DNA of 33,564 bases from Verrucomicrobiaceae bacterium. GTDB taxonomy: Bacteria; Verrucomicrobiota; Verrucomicrobiia; Verrucomicrobiales; Akkermansiaceae. Below, in pieces: positions 16,042-24,435 of this stretch (positions are counted from its first letter, which is position 1; the number at the start of each line of letters is the position of its first letter). The notes beneath the pieces are model-generated. The model was not told the origin of the DNA. It ran no database searches and saw only the letters and a list, made by a program, of their open reading frames with translations. Location of the stretch: contig JAIXOR010000019.1 of NCBI GenBank assembly GCA_027486655.1, forward strand, positions 1 through 33,564, written 5' to 3'. Position numbers and translations under genes: made by a program.

Positions 16042-17595
16042 ATGGCCATCGACCCATCACTACTCGACGCCCTCAGGCTCCGCCGCGAGGAGGCACTCAT
16101 CGGAGGCGGCGTCGACCGCATCGAGAAACGCCACGAAAAAGGCCTGCTCTCAGCTCGCGAGCGCCTCGCCGCGTTCTTTGACGGAGGATCCTTCATCGAG
16201 TTCGGCATGCACGCACACCACTCGTGCACCAACTTCGGCCTCGAAAAACGCAAGATGCCCGGTGACGGCGTCGTCTGCGCCACCGGCTATGTCGACGGCC
16301 GCCCCGTCGCCGCCTACGCCCAGGACTTCACCGTCGGCGGCGGCGCGGTCGGAGCCATCCACGCCAAGAAGATCTGCGACCTCCTCGACTTCGCCGTCAA
16401 GGCGGGCATCCCTGTTGTCGGCATCAACGACTCCGGCGGAGCACGCATCCAGGAAGGCATCGAGGCTCTCTCGGGATACGGCCAGATCTTCTTCCGCAAC
16501 GTCCTCGCATCGGGCGTCATCCCACAGATATCGATCATCGCCGGCCCCTGCGCCGGTGGCGCCGCCTACTCTCCCGCCCTCACCGATTTCATCATCATGA
16601 CGCGGAAGAACTCCAACATGTTCATCTGCGGCCCGGATGTCATCAAGGCCGCCACCGGCCAGGCCGCCTCTCTCGACCAGTTCGCCTCCGCGGACGCCCA
16701 TGCCAAGGTCTCCGGCAACATCCACCTCATCGCCGAGGATGATGAACACGCCATCCACCTCGCCAAGAAACTCTTGGACTACCTGCCCTCCAACAATCTC
16801 GGAGACCCGCCACACAGGATGAATAACGAGATCCCCTTCGTCGAGGATGAGGGCATGAACGAGATCATCCCCGCCGATGCGAAACACCCGCTCGACATGC
16901 AGAAGGTCATCGACCGCCTCATGGATCCGGGCTCCTGGTTTGAAATCCAGCCGGACTACGCCCCCAACATGCTCACCGGCTTCGCCAAACTCGAAGGGCT
17001 CGTCATCGGCATCATCGCCAACCAACCCACCGTCAAGGCAGGCTGCATCGATATCGACTCCTCGGACAAGGCGGCCCGCTTCATCCGCGTCTGCAACATC
17101 TACTCGATCCCCGTGCTCTCACTCGTCGATGTGCCGGGCTTCATGCCGGGCCTCGCTCAGGAACGCGGCGGCATCATCCGCCATGGCGCGAAAATGCTGT
17201 TTGCATGGGCATCCGGCACCGTTCCCAAGATCACGCTGATCTGCCGCAAGGCCTACGGCGGAGCCTATCTCGCCATGTGCTCCAGCGACATGGGCGCGGA
17301 CTTCGTCTTCGCCTGGCCCACCGCCGAGATCGCGGTGATGGGCGCGCAAGGTGCCATGAAGGTCCTCTACAAAAAGGAACTCGAGGATGCGGAGGATCCG
17401 GAATCCCTCGAAAAGGAACTCCGCAAGGCCTACTCGGAAAAGTTCGCCTCACCCTATCAGGCCGCGTCCAACGGCATGATCACCGACGTCATCGATCCCG
17501 CGGTCTCGCGCAGCACCCTCGCCCTCGCTTTCCGCGGCATCATGGGCAAACACGAAACACGCCCGCCAAAAAAACACGGCAACATCCCTCTCTAA
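16042..17595 (+). CDS. Acyl-CoA carboxyltransferase subunit (methylmalonyl-CoA decarboxylase alpha / propionyl-CoA carboxylase beta)
   Basis: This 517-residue protein has two crotonase-fold halves. The N-half has the acyl-CoA oxyanion motif AGPCAGGAAYSPALTDF, and the C-half has the carboxybiotin site (KAYGGAYLAMCSSDMGADF). It moves CO2 between methylmalonyl-CoA or propionyl-CoA and biotin on a carrier protein. The same subunit serves MmdA in sodium-pumping decarboxylases and PccB in ATP-dependent carboxylases, and sequence alone does not separate these roles. The neighbouring OadG-like and separate biotin carrier genes favour the decarboxylase complex. The next gene starts six bases after the stop. 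Confidence 0.93.
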   Translation: MAIDPSLLDALRLRREEALIGGGVDRIEKRHEKGLLSARERLAAFFDGGSFIEFGMHAHHSCTNFGLEKRKMPGDGVVCATGYVDGRPVAAYAQDFTVGGGAVGAIHAKKICDLLDFAVKAGIPVVGINDSGGARIQEGIEALSGYGQIFFRNVLASGVIPQISIIAGPCAGGAAYSPALTDFIIMTRKNSNMFICGPDVIKAATGQAASLDQFASADAHAKVSGNIHLIAEDDEHAIHLAKKLLDYLPSNNLGDPPHRMNNEIPFVEDEGMNEIIPADAKHPLDMQKVIDRLMDPGSWFEIQPDYAPNMLTGFAKLEGLVIGIIANQPTVKAGCIDIDSSDKAARFIRVCNIYSIPVLSLVDVPGFMPGLAQERGGIIRHGAKMLFAWASGTVPKITLICRKAYGGAYLAMCSSDMGADFVFAWPTAEIAVMGAQGAMKVLYKKELEDAEDPESLEKELRKAYSEKFASPYQAASNGMITDVIDPAVSRSTLALAFRGIMGKHETRPPKKHGNIPL

Positions 17596-17601
17596 CAAGT
17601 C

Positions 17602-17982
17602 ATGATCCCGGCTTCATTCATTGCCTCCACCGGTGCTTCCGTCATCGAAGCGCTTCCGCACCTCTCCGGAATGCTCATGGTCATGATCACGCTCGCACTC
17701 CTCTGGGGCGTGTGTGTCATCACCGCCGCCATTGTCAGACTCCTGCTTCCCGCCGCCAAGCCTGCCGCATCCCCGCCGGCCGGTGCGGCCGCCCCGAAAC
17801 CGCAGGCCGCCACCGATCGCGACGATCCCCGAATCGCCCCGGAGATCGTGGCCGTCATCGCTGCCGCCGTCGCCACGGTTTCAGGCAACCGGCCCGTCCG
17901 CATCGTCTCCATCAAGCCCATGAGCACCAGCTGGGAAAGGGCTGGCCGCCAATCCGTTCTCACCTCGCACCGCATCCGCTAA
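17602..17982 (+). CDS. OadG-like gamma subunit of a sodium-pumping decarboxylase
   Basis: The 126-residue protein has one N-terminal membrane helix (about residues 22-50, LSGMLMVMITLALLWGVCVI and following), a Pro/Ala-rich linker, and a conserved C-terminal segment (PEIVAVIAAAVATVSGNRPV, then RIVSIKPMSTSWERAG). This is the plan of OadG-type gamma subunits, which hold the carboxyltransferase to the membrane subunit. The C-terminal motif ending in SxxTSWxxxGR is typical of versions found in Bacteroidota and related groups. It sits between the carboxyltransferase and biotin carrier genes, as expected. Its presence implies a membrane beta subunit, which is not encoded in the window. Confidence 0.85.
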   Translation: MIPASFIASTGASVIEALPHLSGMLMVMITLALLWGVCVITAAIVRLLLPAAKPAASPPAGAAAPKPQAATDRDDPRIAPEIVAVIAAAVATVSGNRPVRIVSIKPMSTSWERAGRQSVLTSHRIR

Positions 17983-17996
17983 CAGAAACCAACGCC

Positions 17997-18398
17997 ATGG
18001 AACATCTCCGCATCACCGTCGAAGGAAAGGCATACGACGTCATCGTCGAGAAAATCAGCCAGACACCGGCTTCCGCGGTCCCGCAGCCCGCAGCGCCGCT
18101 TGCCCGCTCCGCTCCCGTCACCCAGTCGACTGCTCCCGCCATCGTTCCGGCTGCCACCCCGGTGCCGGTGCCAGCCACCGCCTCCGCAGGCGATGCCGTC
18201 AGCCCGCTCGCCGGCATCGTTCAGGCGGTCGACGCCAGCGTGGGATCCTCCGTCCATGAGGGCGATCTGGTCCTCACTCTGGAAGCCATGAAAATGTATA
18301 CGCCCATCAACGCGGTCGCGTCCGGCACCATCACCGCCATCCACGTCAAGGTTGGCGATGCCGTCGAGGAAGGGCAGGTCCTCTACACGATCGGCTGA
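17997..18398 (+). CDS. Biotin carboxyl carrier protein (biotin/lipoyl attachment domain)
   Basis: The 133-residue protein has a short beta-rich N-terminus (MEHLRITVEGKAYDVIVEKI), a Pro/Ala-rich flexible linker (about residues 22-62), and a biotinyl domain. Lys99 in EAMKM is the biotin attachment site and lies 34 residues from the C-terminus, the usual distance. It shuttles carboxyl groups between the carboxyltransferase and either a membrane decarboxylase or a biotin carboxylase. The start 14 bases after the previous stop supports one transcript with the two preceding genes. Confidence 0.94.
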   Translation: MEHLRITVEGKAYDVIVEKISQTPASAVPQPAAPLARSAPVTQSTAPAIVPAATPVPVPATASAGDAVSPLAGIVQAVDASVGSSVHEGDLVLTLEAMKMYTPINAVASGTITAIHVKVGDAVEEGQVLYTIG

Positions 18399-18568
18399 TA
18401 GAGCCCCGGGAAACCCGATCCATTGAGCTGGCTCCACGCCCTACGGATGACACTCCGGCTTTCCATCCCCTTCCAAGGGCTACCCCGCCGGCCTTCTCCA
18501 ACATCTCTCCATCACCCGCACCGCCTGCCTGTGCCGCCAACGCGGGAATCCAGATCTCTCTCCGAATC

Positions 18569-20056
18569 ATGAACCAACCCTACCCCACCCTCACTGCGGA
18601 GGAAGCCGCCGCCCTCGTCAAAAACGATGAGATCATCGGCTTCAGCGGATTCACTCCCGCCGGCTCGCCCAAAGTGATCCCCACCGCCATCGCGGAAAAA
18701 GCGATCACCGAACACGCGGCGGGACGCCCCTTCAAGGTCGGTGTCATCACCGGTGCCTCCACCGGTCCGTCCCTCGATGGAGCCCTCGCCAAGGCGGACG
18801 CGATCAAGTTCCGCACACCCTATCAATCCGACAAGGACCTGCGTGCCAGCATCAACGCCGGCAAGACGCACTTCTTCGACATGCACCTTTCGCTCCTGCC
18901 GCAGTACGTCCGCTACGGCTTCCTCGGTGAACTCGATTGGGCCATTGTCGAGGCCGCCGATGTCTCGCCCGACGGGAAAATCCTGCTCACCACCAGCGTC
19001 GGCGCCGCGCCCACCTTTCTCAGCCAGGCCAAGCGCATCCTCATCGAGATCAACAGCCGCCACCCCAAGGAACTGCTCGGATTTCATGATATCTATGAAC
19101 CGGAATCGCCGCCCCACCGCAGGCCCATCCCGATCTGCAATGCGGAGGACCGCATCGGCACCCAGCGCGTCTGGGTGGACCCACGGAAAATCGTCGGCAT
19201 CGTCCATTCCAACCGTGCGGACGAGGTCAAGGACTTCAGCCCGGTGACCGATGTCACCACGAAGATCGGCCTCAACGTGGCCGAGTTCCTCGCATCGGAG
19301 ATCCGCAACGGCCATATTCCGAAAGGATTTCTTCCCATCCAATCCGGCGTCGGCAATGTTGCCAATGCGGTGCTCGGTGCCATGGGCGAACACCCCGAGA
19401 TCCCCCGCTTCCAAATGTATTCGGAAGTCATCCAGGACTCCGTGATCGAACTCGTCAAACAAGACCGTTGCTCCTTCGTCAGCGGTGTGTCCCTCACCGT
19501 CACCGACGGGGTCCTTCAGGGCATCTACGACAATCTGGAAAGCTTCCGCGGCCGGTTGCTCCTTCGCCCGCAGGAGATCGCCAACAATCCGGAAATCGTC
19601 CGCCGCATCGGCATCATCTCGATCAACACGGCGCTTGAGGCTGATATCTTCGGAAATATCAACTCCACCCACGTGCTCGGCCAGAAGATGATGAATGGCA
19701 TCGGCGGCTCCGGGGACTTCACCCGCAACGCCTACATTTCCATCTTCACTTGCCCCTCCACCGCCAAGGATGGAAGCATCTCGGCCATCGTGCCGATGTG
19801 CTCGCACATGGACCACAGCGAGCACTCGGTGCAGGTGCTCGTCACCGAACACGGCGTCGCCGACTTCCGCGGGAAGGACCCCCGGGAACGTGCCGCCGCG
19901 GTCATCGAAAACTGCGTGGACCCTTCCTACCGGGATCTCCTGCGCACCTACTTCAAGCTGACCGAAAACGGCCACACCCCGCAGTCGTTCCGCTCCGCCT
20001 TCGCCTTCCACGAGACCTTCCTCGAATCCGGAGACATGCGGAACACGAAGTTCTGA
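18569..20056 (+). CDS. Acetyl-CoA hydrolase/transferase family CoA-transferase (succinyl-CoA:propionate or acetate type)
   Basis: The 495-residue class I CoA-transferase has two Rossmann-like halves. The catalytic glutamate is Glu286 in QMYSEVIQDSVIEL, and the loops GVGNVANAVLGAMG and GIGGSGDFTRNAY match AarC/ScpC/Cat1 relatives. These enzymes move CoA between succinate and acetate or propionate through a glutamyl-CoA intermediate. Placed between the decarboxylase and mutase genes, the likely reaction is propionyl-CoA plus succinate to propionate plus succinyl-CoA, which closes the cycle. Acetate as acceptor cannot be excluded. The 170 bases before it hold only weak inverted repeats (GAGC/GCTC near 18424) and no clear promoter. 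Confidence 0.92.
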   Translation: MNQPYPTLTAEEAAALVKNDEIIGFSGFTPAGSPKVIPTAIAEKAITEHAAGRPFKVGVITGASTGPSLDGALAKADAIKFRTPYQSDKDLRASINAGKTHFFDMHLSLLPQYVRYGFLGELDWAIVEAADVSPDGKILLTTSVGAAPTFLSQAKRILIEINSRHPKELLGFHDIYEPESPPHRRPIPICNAEDRIGTQRVWVDPRKIVGIVHSNRADEVKDFSPVTDVTTKIGLNVAEFLASEIRNGHIPKGFLPIQSGVGNVANAVLGAMGEHPEIPRFQMYSEVIQDSVIELVKQDRCSFVSGVSLTVTDGVLQGIYDNLESFRGRLLLRPQEIANNPEIVRRIGIISINTALEADIFGNINSTHVLGQKMMNGIGGSGDFTRNAYISIFTCPSTAKDGSISAIVPMCSHMDHSEHSVQVLVTEHGVADFRGKDPRERAAAVIENCVDPSYRDLLRTYFKLTENGHTPQSFRSAFAFHETFLESGDMRNTKF

Positions 20057-20083
20057 TCTGAAATTTCAAATCTCAAATCGCAA
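20057..20083 (+). repeat. AT-rich heptad repeat spacer before mutA
   Basis: The 27-base spacer contains a GAAATTTC palindrome and three CAAAT units seven bases apart, the last running into the start codon of mutA (CAAATCT, CAAATCG, CAAATG). It is sharply richer in A and T than the surrounding genes and has no Shine-Dalgarno sequence. Confidence 0.5.
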
Positions 20084-22126
20084 ATGTCTCCTCTCCTATC
20101 CGAATTTCCCGAGCACACCTACGAACAATGGCATGCCGCGGCGGAGGCCTTGCTCAAGGGGGCGTCCTTCGACCAGAAACTCGTCAGCCGGACTCACGAG
20201 GGAATCACCATCCAGCCGATCTACCGCCGTGAGGACATCGCGGGACTCGGGCACACCGGACACCTGCCGGGCTCCGGTTCGCTGGTTCGTGGCAGTCGCG
20301 CCGGTGGATTCCGCAGCGCCGGTTGGGAAGTCTCCCAGGAACTCAAGGCAGACACCCCGGCTGCCCTCAACGCGATCATCCACGAGGGCCTTCTCGGCGG
20401 TCAAAGCGAGCTCAACATCATCGTCGGCTGCGGTCAGAGCGACTGCTGCGGCGGTGGAGCGAACATCGGGACCGTCGCCGATGCCATCACCGCGCTCTCG
20501 GGAGTCGCTTTGGATGCCGTTTCCACTTGGTGGCAAGGTGGCTCGGCCGCGTCTGCCCTCGCCCCTCTGGTTATCGCCGCCGCGGAGGAAACGGGCGTCA
20601 CTCCGGACCGTCTGCGCGGTGGATTCGAGAACGATCCCTGCGGCGATCTCCTCACCAAGGGCAGGTCCCGCCAAACACTTGCGCTGCGCTTCGATCACAT
20701 AGCCGCCCTCACCGACTATGCGGCGATCAAGGCCCCGGGCCTGCGCACCATCAGTATAAGAGGCGAAGTTTACCACAACGCCGGAGCCACCGCCACCCAG
20801 GAGCTCGGTTTCGTGATCGCCACGCTTGTTTCGTATCTGGAGGAAATGAAACGCCGCGGCATCCCGGCGGAGAAAACCCTGGCGAAAGTCCGCATCCGCC
20901 TCGCTGTCGGTTCGGACTACTTCATGGAAATCGCCAAGATCCGCGCCGCGCGCTGGCTGTGGAGCAGGGTGGCCGCCGCCTACGGGGTGGAGAACGCACC
21001 CGTCCACATTCATGCCTCCACCTCGAAGTGGAACAAGACGACCTACGATGCCCACACCAACATGCTGCGCGTGACCTCGGAAGCCTTCGCGGCCGTGGTC
21101 GCGGGCGTGGACAGTCTGCACATCGGACCCTACGACGAGATCTCCGGAAATACCGATGAGTTCTCACGCCGCATCGCCCGCAATCTTCACACCATCCTCC
21201 GCGAGGAATGCGGCCTCGATCAGGTCATTGATCCGGCCGGTGGCTCGACCTACATCGAGTGGCTTACCGATCAGATCGCGGGGAAGGGCTGGGAGATCTT
21301 CCAGAAGATCGAAAGCCAGGGCGGAATGCTCGCCGCCGTGGAAGCAGGCACCGTTCAGCAAGCCGTGCAGGATGTCTGCAAGGCAAAACTCCAGAACATC
21401 CGCCGCCGTAAGGACAAGATTGTTGGCGCCAATATGTATCCCGATCTGAAAGGCGGAAAGCTCGCCATTCATTCGACCGAGTGCCGCGCCGCACCACCCA
21501 TCCCGGGAGCCCAGGCTCCACATGCACTTGGGATCACGGTTGCCAGCAACGCGGAGATGATCGAACAAGCGATCACAGCCGCCAAGAGGGGAGCCGGCAG
21601 GCTCTCGCTCGCAGCCGCCACCGGCCTCACTTGTGAAGAAGGAGGTATCACCATCACGCGGCTGGCACCACGCCGCGCCGCCGAGGAATACGAAGCGCTG
21701 CGCGATGCTTCCACCGCCTTTGCCGGGAAAACCGGTGCGGCACCCTCCATCCTCCAGCTCAATATGGGCCCCTCGCGCAAGTACCGCCTGCGCGCGGACT
21801 GGACGGCCGCCTTCTTCGAAGCCGCTGGTTTCGCGGTCGATGGCAAACGCGACTTCAAAGGCATCGACGACGCGATCGCCGCTCTAACGGAAAGCCAGGC
21901 CGCAATCGCCGTCATCACCTCGGACGATGAAAACTACCTGCAAGTCGCCGAACCCCTCGCCCAAGCCGTCAAGGCCGCTAAACCCGGCATCTACCTCCTC
22001 CTCGCCGGAGTCCCAGGCGACAACGAACCCGCCTGGCGCGCCGCAGGCATCGACGACTTCGTCAACGTCCGCAGCAACAACTACGAACTCAACGAACAAC
22101 TGCTCAAGATCGCGGGAGTCCTCTGA
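20084..22126 (+). CDS. mutA: Methylmalonyl-CoA mutase small (beta) subunit
   Basis: The 680-residue protein is the non-catalytic partner of MutB in the heterodimeric B12-dependent mutase. It has the TIM-barrel mutase domain (ELNIIVGCGQSDCCGGGAN-like region, HIHASTSKWNKTTYDAHTNM, HIGPYDEISGNTDEFSRRIA) and a C-terminal flavodoxin-like domain. That domain lacks the DxHxxG cobalamin ligand motif, as expected for the small subunit. The ATG at 20084 follows the CoA-transferase stop by 27 bases; upstream frames are shorter. The mutB gene starts 44 bases downstream. The enzyme interconverts succinyl-CoA and (R)-methylmalonyl-CoA. Confidence 0.94.
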   Translation: MSPLLSEFPEHTYEQWHAAAEALLKGASFDQKLVSRTHEGITIQPIYRREDIAGLGHTGHLPGSGSLVRGSRAGGFRSAGWEVSQELKADTPAALNAIIHEGLLGGQSELNIIVGCGQSDCCGGGANIGTVADAITALSGVALDAVSTWWQGGSAASALAPLVIAAAEETGVTPDRLRGGFENDPCGDLLTKGRSRQTLALRFDHIAALTDYAAIKAPGLRTISIRGEVYHNAGATATQELGFVIATLVSYLEEMKRRGIPAEKTLAKVRIRLAVGSDYFMEIAKIRAARWLWSRVAAAYGVENAPVHIHASTSKWNKTTYDAHTNMLRVTSEAFAAVVAGVDSLHIGPYDEISGNTDEFSRRIARNLHTILREECGLDQVIDPAGGSTYIEWLTDQIAGKGWEIFQKIESQGGMLAAVEAGTVQQAVQDVCKAKLQNIRRRKDKIVGANMYPDLKGGKLAIHSTECRAAPPIPGAQAPHALGITVASNAEMIEQAITAAKRGAGRLSLAAATGLTCEEGGITITRLAPRRAAEEYEALRDASTAFAGKTGAAPSILQLNMGPSRKYRLRADWTAAFFEAAGFAVDGKRDFKGIDDAIAALTESQAAIAVITSDDENYLQVAEPLAQAVKAAKPGIYLLLAGVPGDNEPAWRAAGIDDFVNVRSNNYELNEQLLKIAGVL

Positions 22127-22129
22127 CTC

Positions 22130-22162
22130 TTTGCTGAAAACTGAACACTGAAAACCAGCAAA
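22130..22162 (+). promoter_or_regulatory. Hairpin with CTGAAAAC repeat between mutA and mutB
   Basis: TTTGCTG (22130-22136) and CAGCAAA (22156-22162) form a perfect 7-bp stem around a 19-base loop. CTGAAAAC occurs at 22134-22141 and again across the loop end. It is followed by CTTTTCTC and the mutB start codon. It could tune the MutA:MutB ratio, or simply be a repeat spacer. Confidence 0.4.
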
Positions 22163-22170
22163 CTTTTCTC

Positions 22171-24348
22171 ATGTCACGTCCAAGTTTCGCAGACATCCCC
22201 TACACCGCCGCTCCGTCAAAGACCAGCTACACGGAATGGTCTTCCGTGCTCGAAAAGGAACACGGCAAACCCATCGGGGAAATTGTCTGGGACACAATGG
22301 AGAAAATCCCGGTCAAGCCGCTCTACACCGAGGACGACCTCGCCGGCATGGAGCACCTGAACTATCAGGCCGGCATCGCCCCCTTCCTCCGTGGGCCCTA
22401 CGCGACGATGTATTGTTTCCAGCCATGGACGATCCGCCAATACGCTGGATTCTCCACCGCCGAGGAATCCAACGCCTTTTACCGACGCAATCTCGCCGCT
22501 GGCCAGAAGGGGCTCTCGGTCGCCTTCGACCTCGCCACCCACCGCGGCTATGACTCGGATCACGAACGAGTCGTCGGCGATGTCGGCAAAGCCGGTGTGG
22601 CCATCGACTCAATCCTCGACATGAAGATCCTCTTCGACGGCATCCCGCTCGACAAGGTTTCGGTCTCGATGACCATGAACGGCGCGGTGCTTCCGGTGCT
22701 CGCGTTCTATATCGTCACCGCCCTCGAACAAGGAGCCACCTTGGATCAACTTTCCGGCACGATTCAGAACGACATCCTCAAGGAATACATGGTGCGGAAC
22801 ACCTACATCTATCCGCCCACGCCATCGATGAAGATCATCGCGGACATCTTCGAGTTCACCTCGCAAAAGATGCCGAAGTTCAACTCGATCTCGATTTCCG
22901 GCTACCACATGCAGGAAGCCGGTGCCACCGCCGACCTCGAAATGGCCTACACCCTCGCCGACGGCTGGGAATACCTCCGCACCGGCATCGCCGCGGGCAT
23001 CGACATCGACGCCTTCGCGCCGCGTCTCTCGTTCTTCTGGGCACAGGGCAAGAACCACTTCATGGAGGTCGCGAAAATGCGCGCCGCCCGGATGCTCTGG
23101 GCGAAGATCGTCAGGTCGTTCAACCCGAAGAATCCGAAGTCCCTCGCCCTGCGCACCCACTCGCAGACGTCCGGATGGTCTCTCACGGAACAAGACCCCT
23201 TCAACAACATCGCGCGCACCGCCATCGAGGCCATGGCCGCCACCCTCGGCCACACGCAGTCTCTGCACACCAACGCACTCGACGAAGCCATCGCCCTGCC
23301 CACCGATTTCTCCGCCCGGATCGCGCGCAACACGCAGCTCTTCCTCCAGGATGAAACCTCCATCTGCCGCGTGATCGATCCCTGGGGCGGCTCCTATTAC
23401 CTCGAGTCCCTCACCCACGAACTCATGCACCGCGCCTGGTCCCACATCATGGAAGCCGAGGAAATGGGCGGCATGTCGAAGGCGGTCGAGGCAGGCATTC
23501 CCAAAATGCGCATCGAGGAGGCCGCCGCCCGCCGCCAGGCACGCATCGACTCGGGTGAGGAAACCATCGTCGGTGTGAACAAATACCGCCTCGCCAAGGA
23601 AGACCCGCTCGAGATCCTCGATGTGGACAACACCGCGGTGAGGCTCTCCCAGATCGAGCGACTCGGGAAACTCCGCGCCGATCGTGACGAACCCGCCTGC
23701 CAGTCCGCTCTTGCAGCCCTTTCGGACGCTGCGGGCAGCGGTCGGGAGAACCTGCTCGCCCTCGCCATCGAGGCCGCCAAGGCCCGTGCCTCGCTTGGCG
23801 AAATCTCCGACGCGCTCGAAAAGCATTTCGGCCGCTATCAAGCGACCATCCGCTCGATCTCCGGCGTCTATGGCAAGGAATTCAGCAACCAGGGCAACAT
23901 GAACGACATCCCGGATCTCATCCAACGCTTCGAAACCGCCGAAGGCCGCCGCCCGCGCATCATGGTCGCCAAAATGGGCCAAGACGGCCACGACCGCGGT
24001 GCCAAGGTGGTCTCCACTGCCTATGCGGACATGGGCTTCGATGTCGACATCGGCCCGCTCTTCCAAACCCCGGCCGAGACCGCGAAACAGGCTGTCGAGA
24101 ATGACGTCCATGTCGTCGCCATGAGCTCCCTCGCCGCCGGTCACAAGACCTTGCTTCCACAACTCGTCGAGGAACTCCGGAAACTCGGCCGCGAGGACAT
24201 CATGGTCGTCTGCGGCGGCGTCATCCCCGCCCAGGACTACGACTTCCTCTACAAAAACGGAGCCGCCGCCATCTTCGGCCCCGGCACCGTCATCCCGAAC
24301 TCCGCGAGGAAGATCCTCACGTTGCTTCTGGAACAATCGGAGCAATAG
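22171..24348 (+). CDS. mutB: Methylmalonyl-CoA mutase large (alpha, catalytic) subunit
   Basis: The 725-residue catalytic subunit binds adenosylcobalamin and rearranges succinyl-CoA and (R)-methylmalonyl-CoA. The TIM barrel includes [20 protein letters not shown] and the substrate-site stretch [20 protein letters not shown]. The C-terminal B12 domain has the base-off ligand His607 within DGHDRG (residues 605-610), and further [13 protein letters not shown] and [11 protein letters not shown]. Length equals the family norm. No MeaB-type chaperone GTPase gene follows, unlike in many bacteria; the next gene is an unrelated secreted protein. This is the last gene of the propionate cluster. Confidence 0.97.
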   Translation: MSRPSFADIPYTAAPSKTSYTEWSSVLEKEHGKPIGEIVWDTMEKIPVKPLYTEDDLAGMEHLNYQAGIAPFLRGPYATMYCFQPWTIRQYAGFSTAEESNAFYRRNLAAGQKGLSVAFDLATHRGYDSDHERVVGDVGKAGVAIDSILDMKILFDGIPLDKVSVSMTMNGAVLPVLAFYIVTALEQGATLDQLSGTIQNDILKEYMVRNTYIYPPTPSMKIIADIFEFTSQKMPKFNSISISGYHMQEAGATADLEMAYTLADGWEYLRTGIAAGIDIDAFAPRLSFFWAQGKNHFMEVAKMRAARMLWAKIVRSFNPKNPKSLALRTHSQTSGWSLTEQDPFNNIARTAIEAMAATLGHTQSLHTNALDEAIALPTDFSARIARNTQLFLQDETSICRVIDPWGGSYYLESLTHELMHRAWSHIMEAEEMGGMSKAVEAGIPKMRIEEAAARRQARIDSGEETIVGVNKYRLAKEDPLEILDVDNTAVRLSQIERLGKLRADRDEPACQSALAALSDAAGSGRENLLALAIEAAKARASLGEISDALEKHFGRYQATIRSISGVYGKEFSNQGNMNDIPDLIQRFETAEGRRPRIMVAKMGQDGHDRGAKVVSTAYADMGFDVDIGPLFQTPAETAKQAVENDVHVVAMSSLAAGHKTLLPQLVEELRKLGREDIMVVCGGVIPAQDYDFLYKNGAAAIFGPGTVIPNSARKILTLLLEQSEQ

Positions 24349-24435
24349 ACCCCTCAGTCCGGCTCTGCCCCCCGTATCTAAGGACTTGGCGGACGGGGTT
24401 TCCCTGAGTATCGGTGCGGAACGCCGTTCGGATGG

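Noticed and set aside
24353..24408. Nested inverted repeats (CTCAG/CTGAG outside CCCCGT/ACGGGG) after mutB
   Set aside because: The loop is long and no T-tract follows, so I would not call it a terminator without folding calculations.
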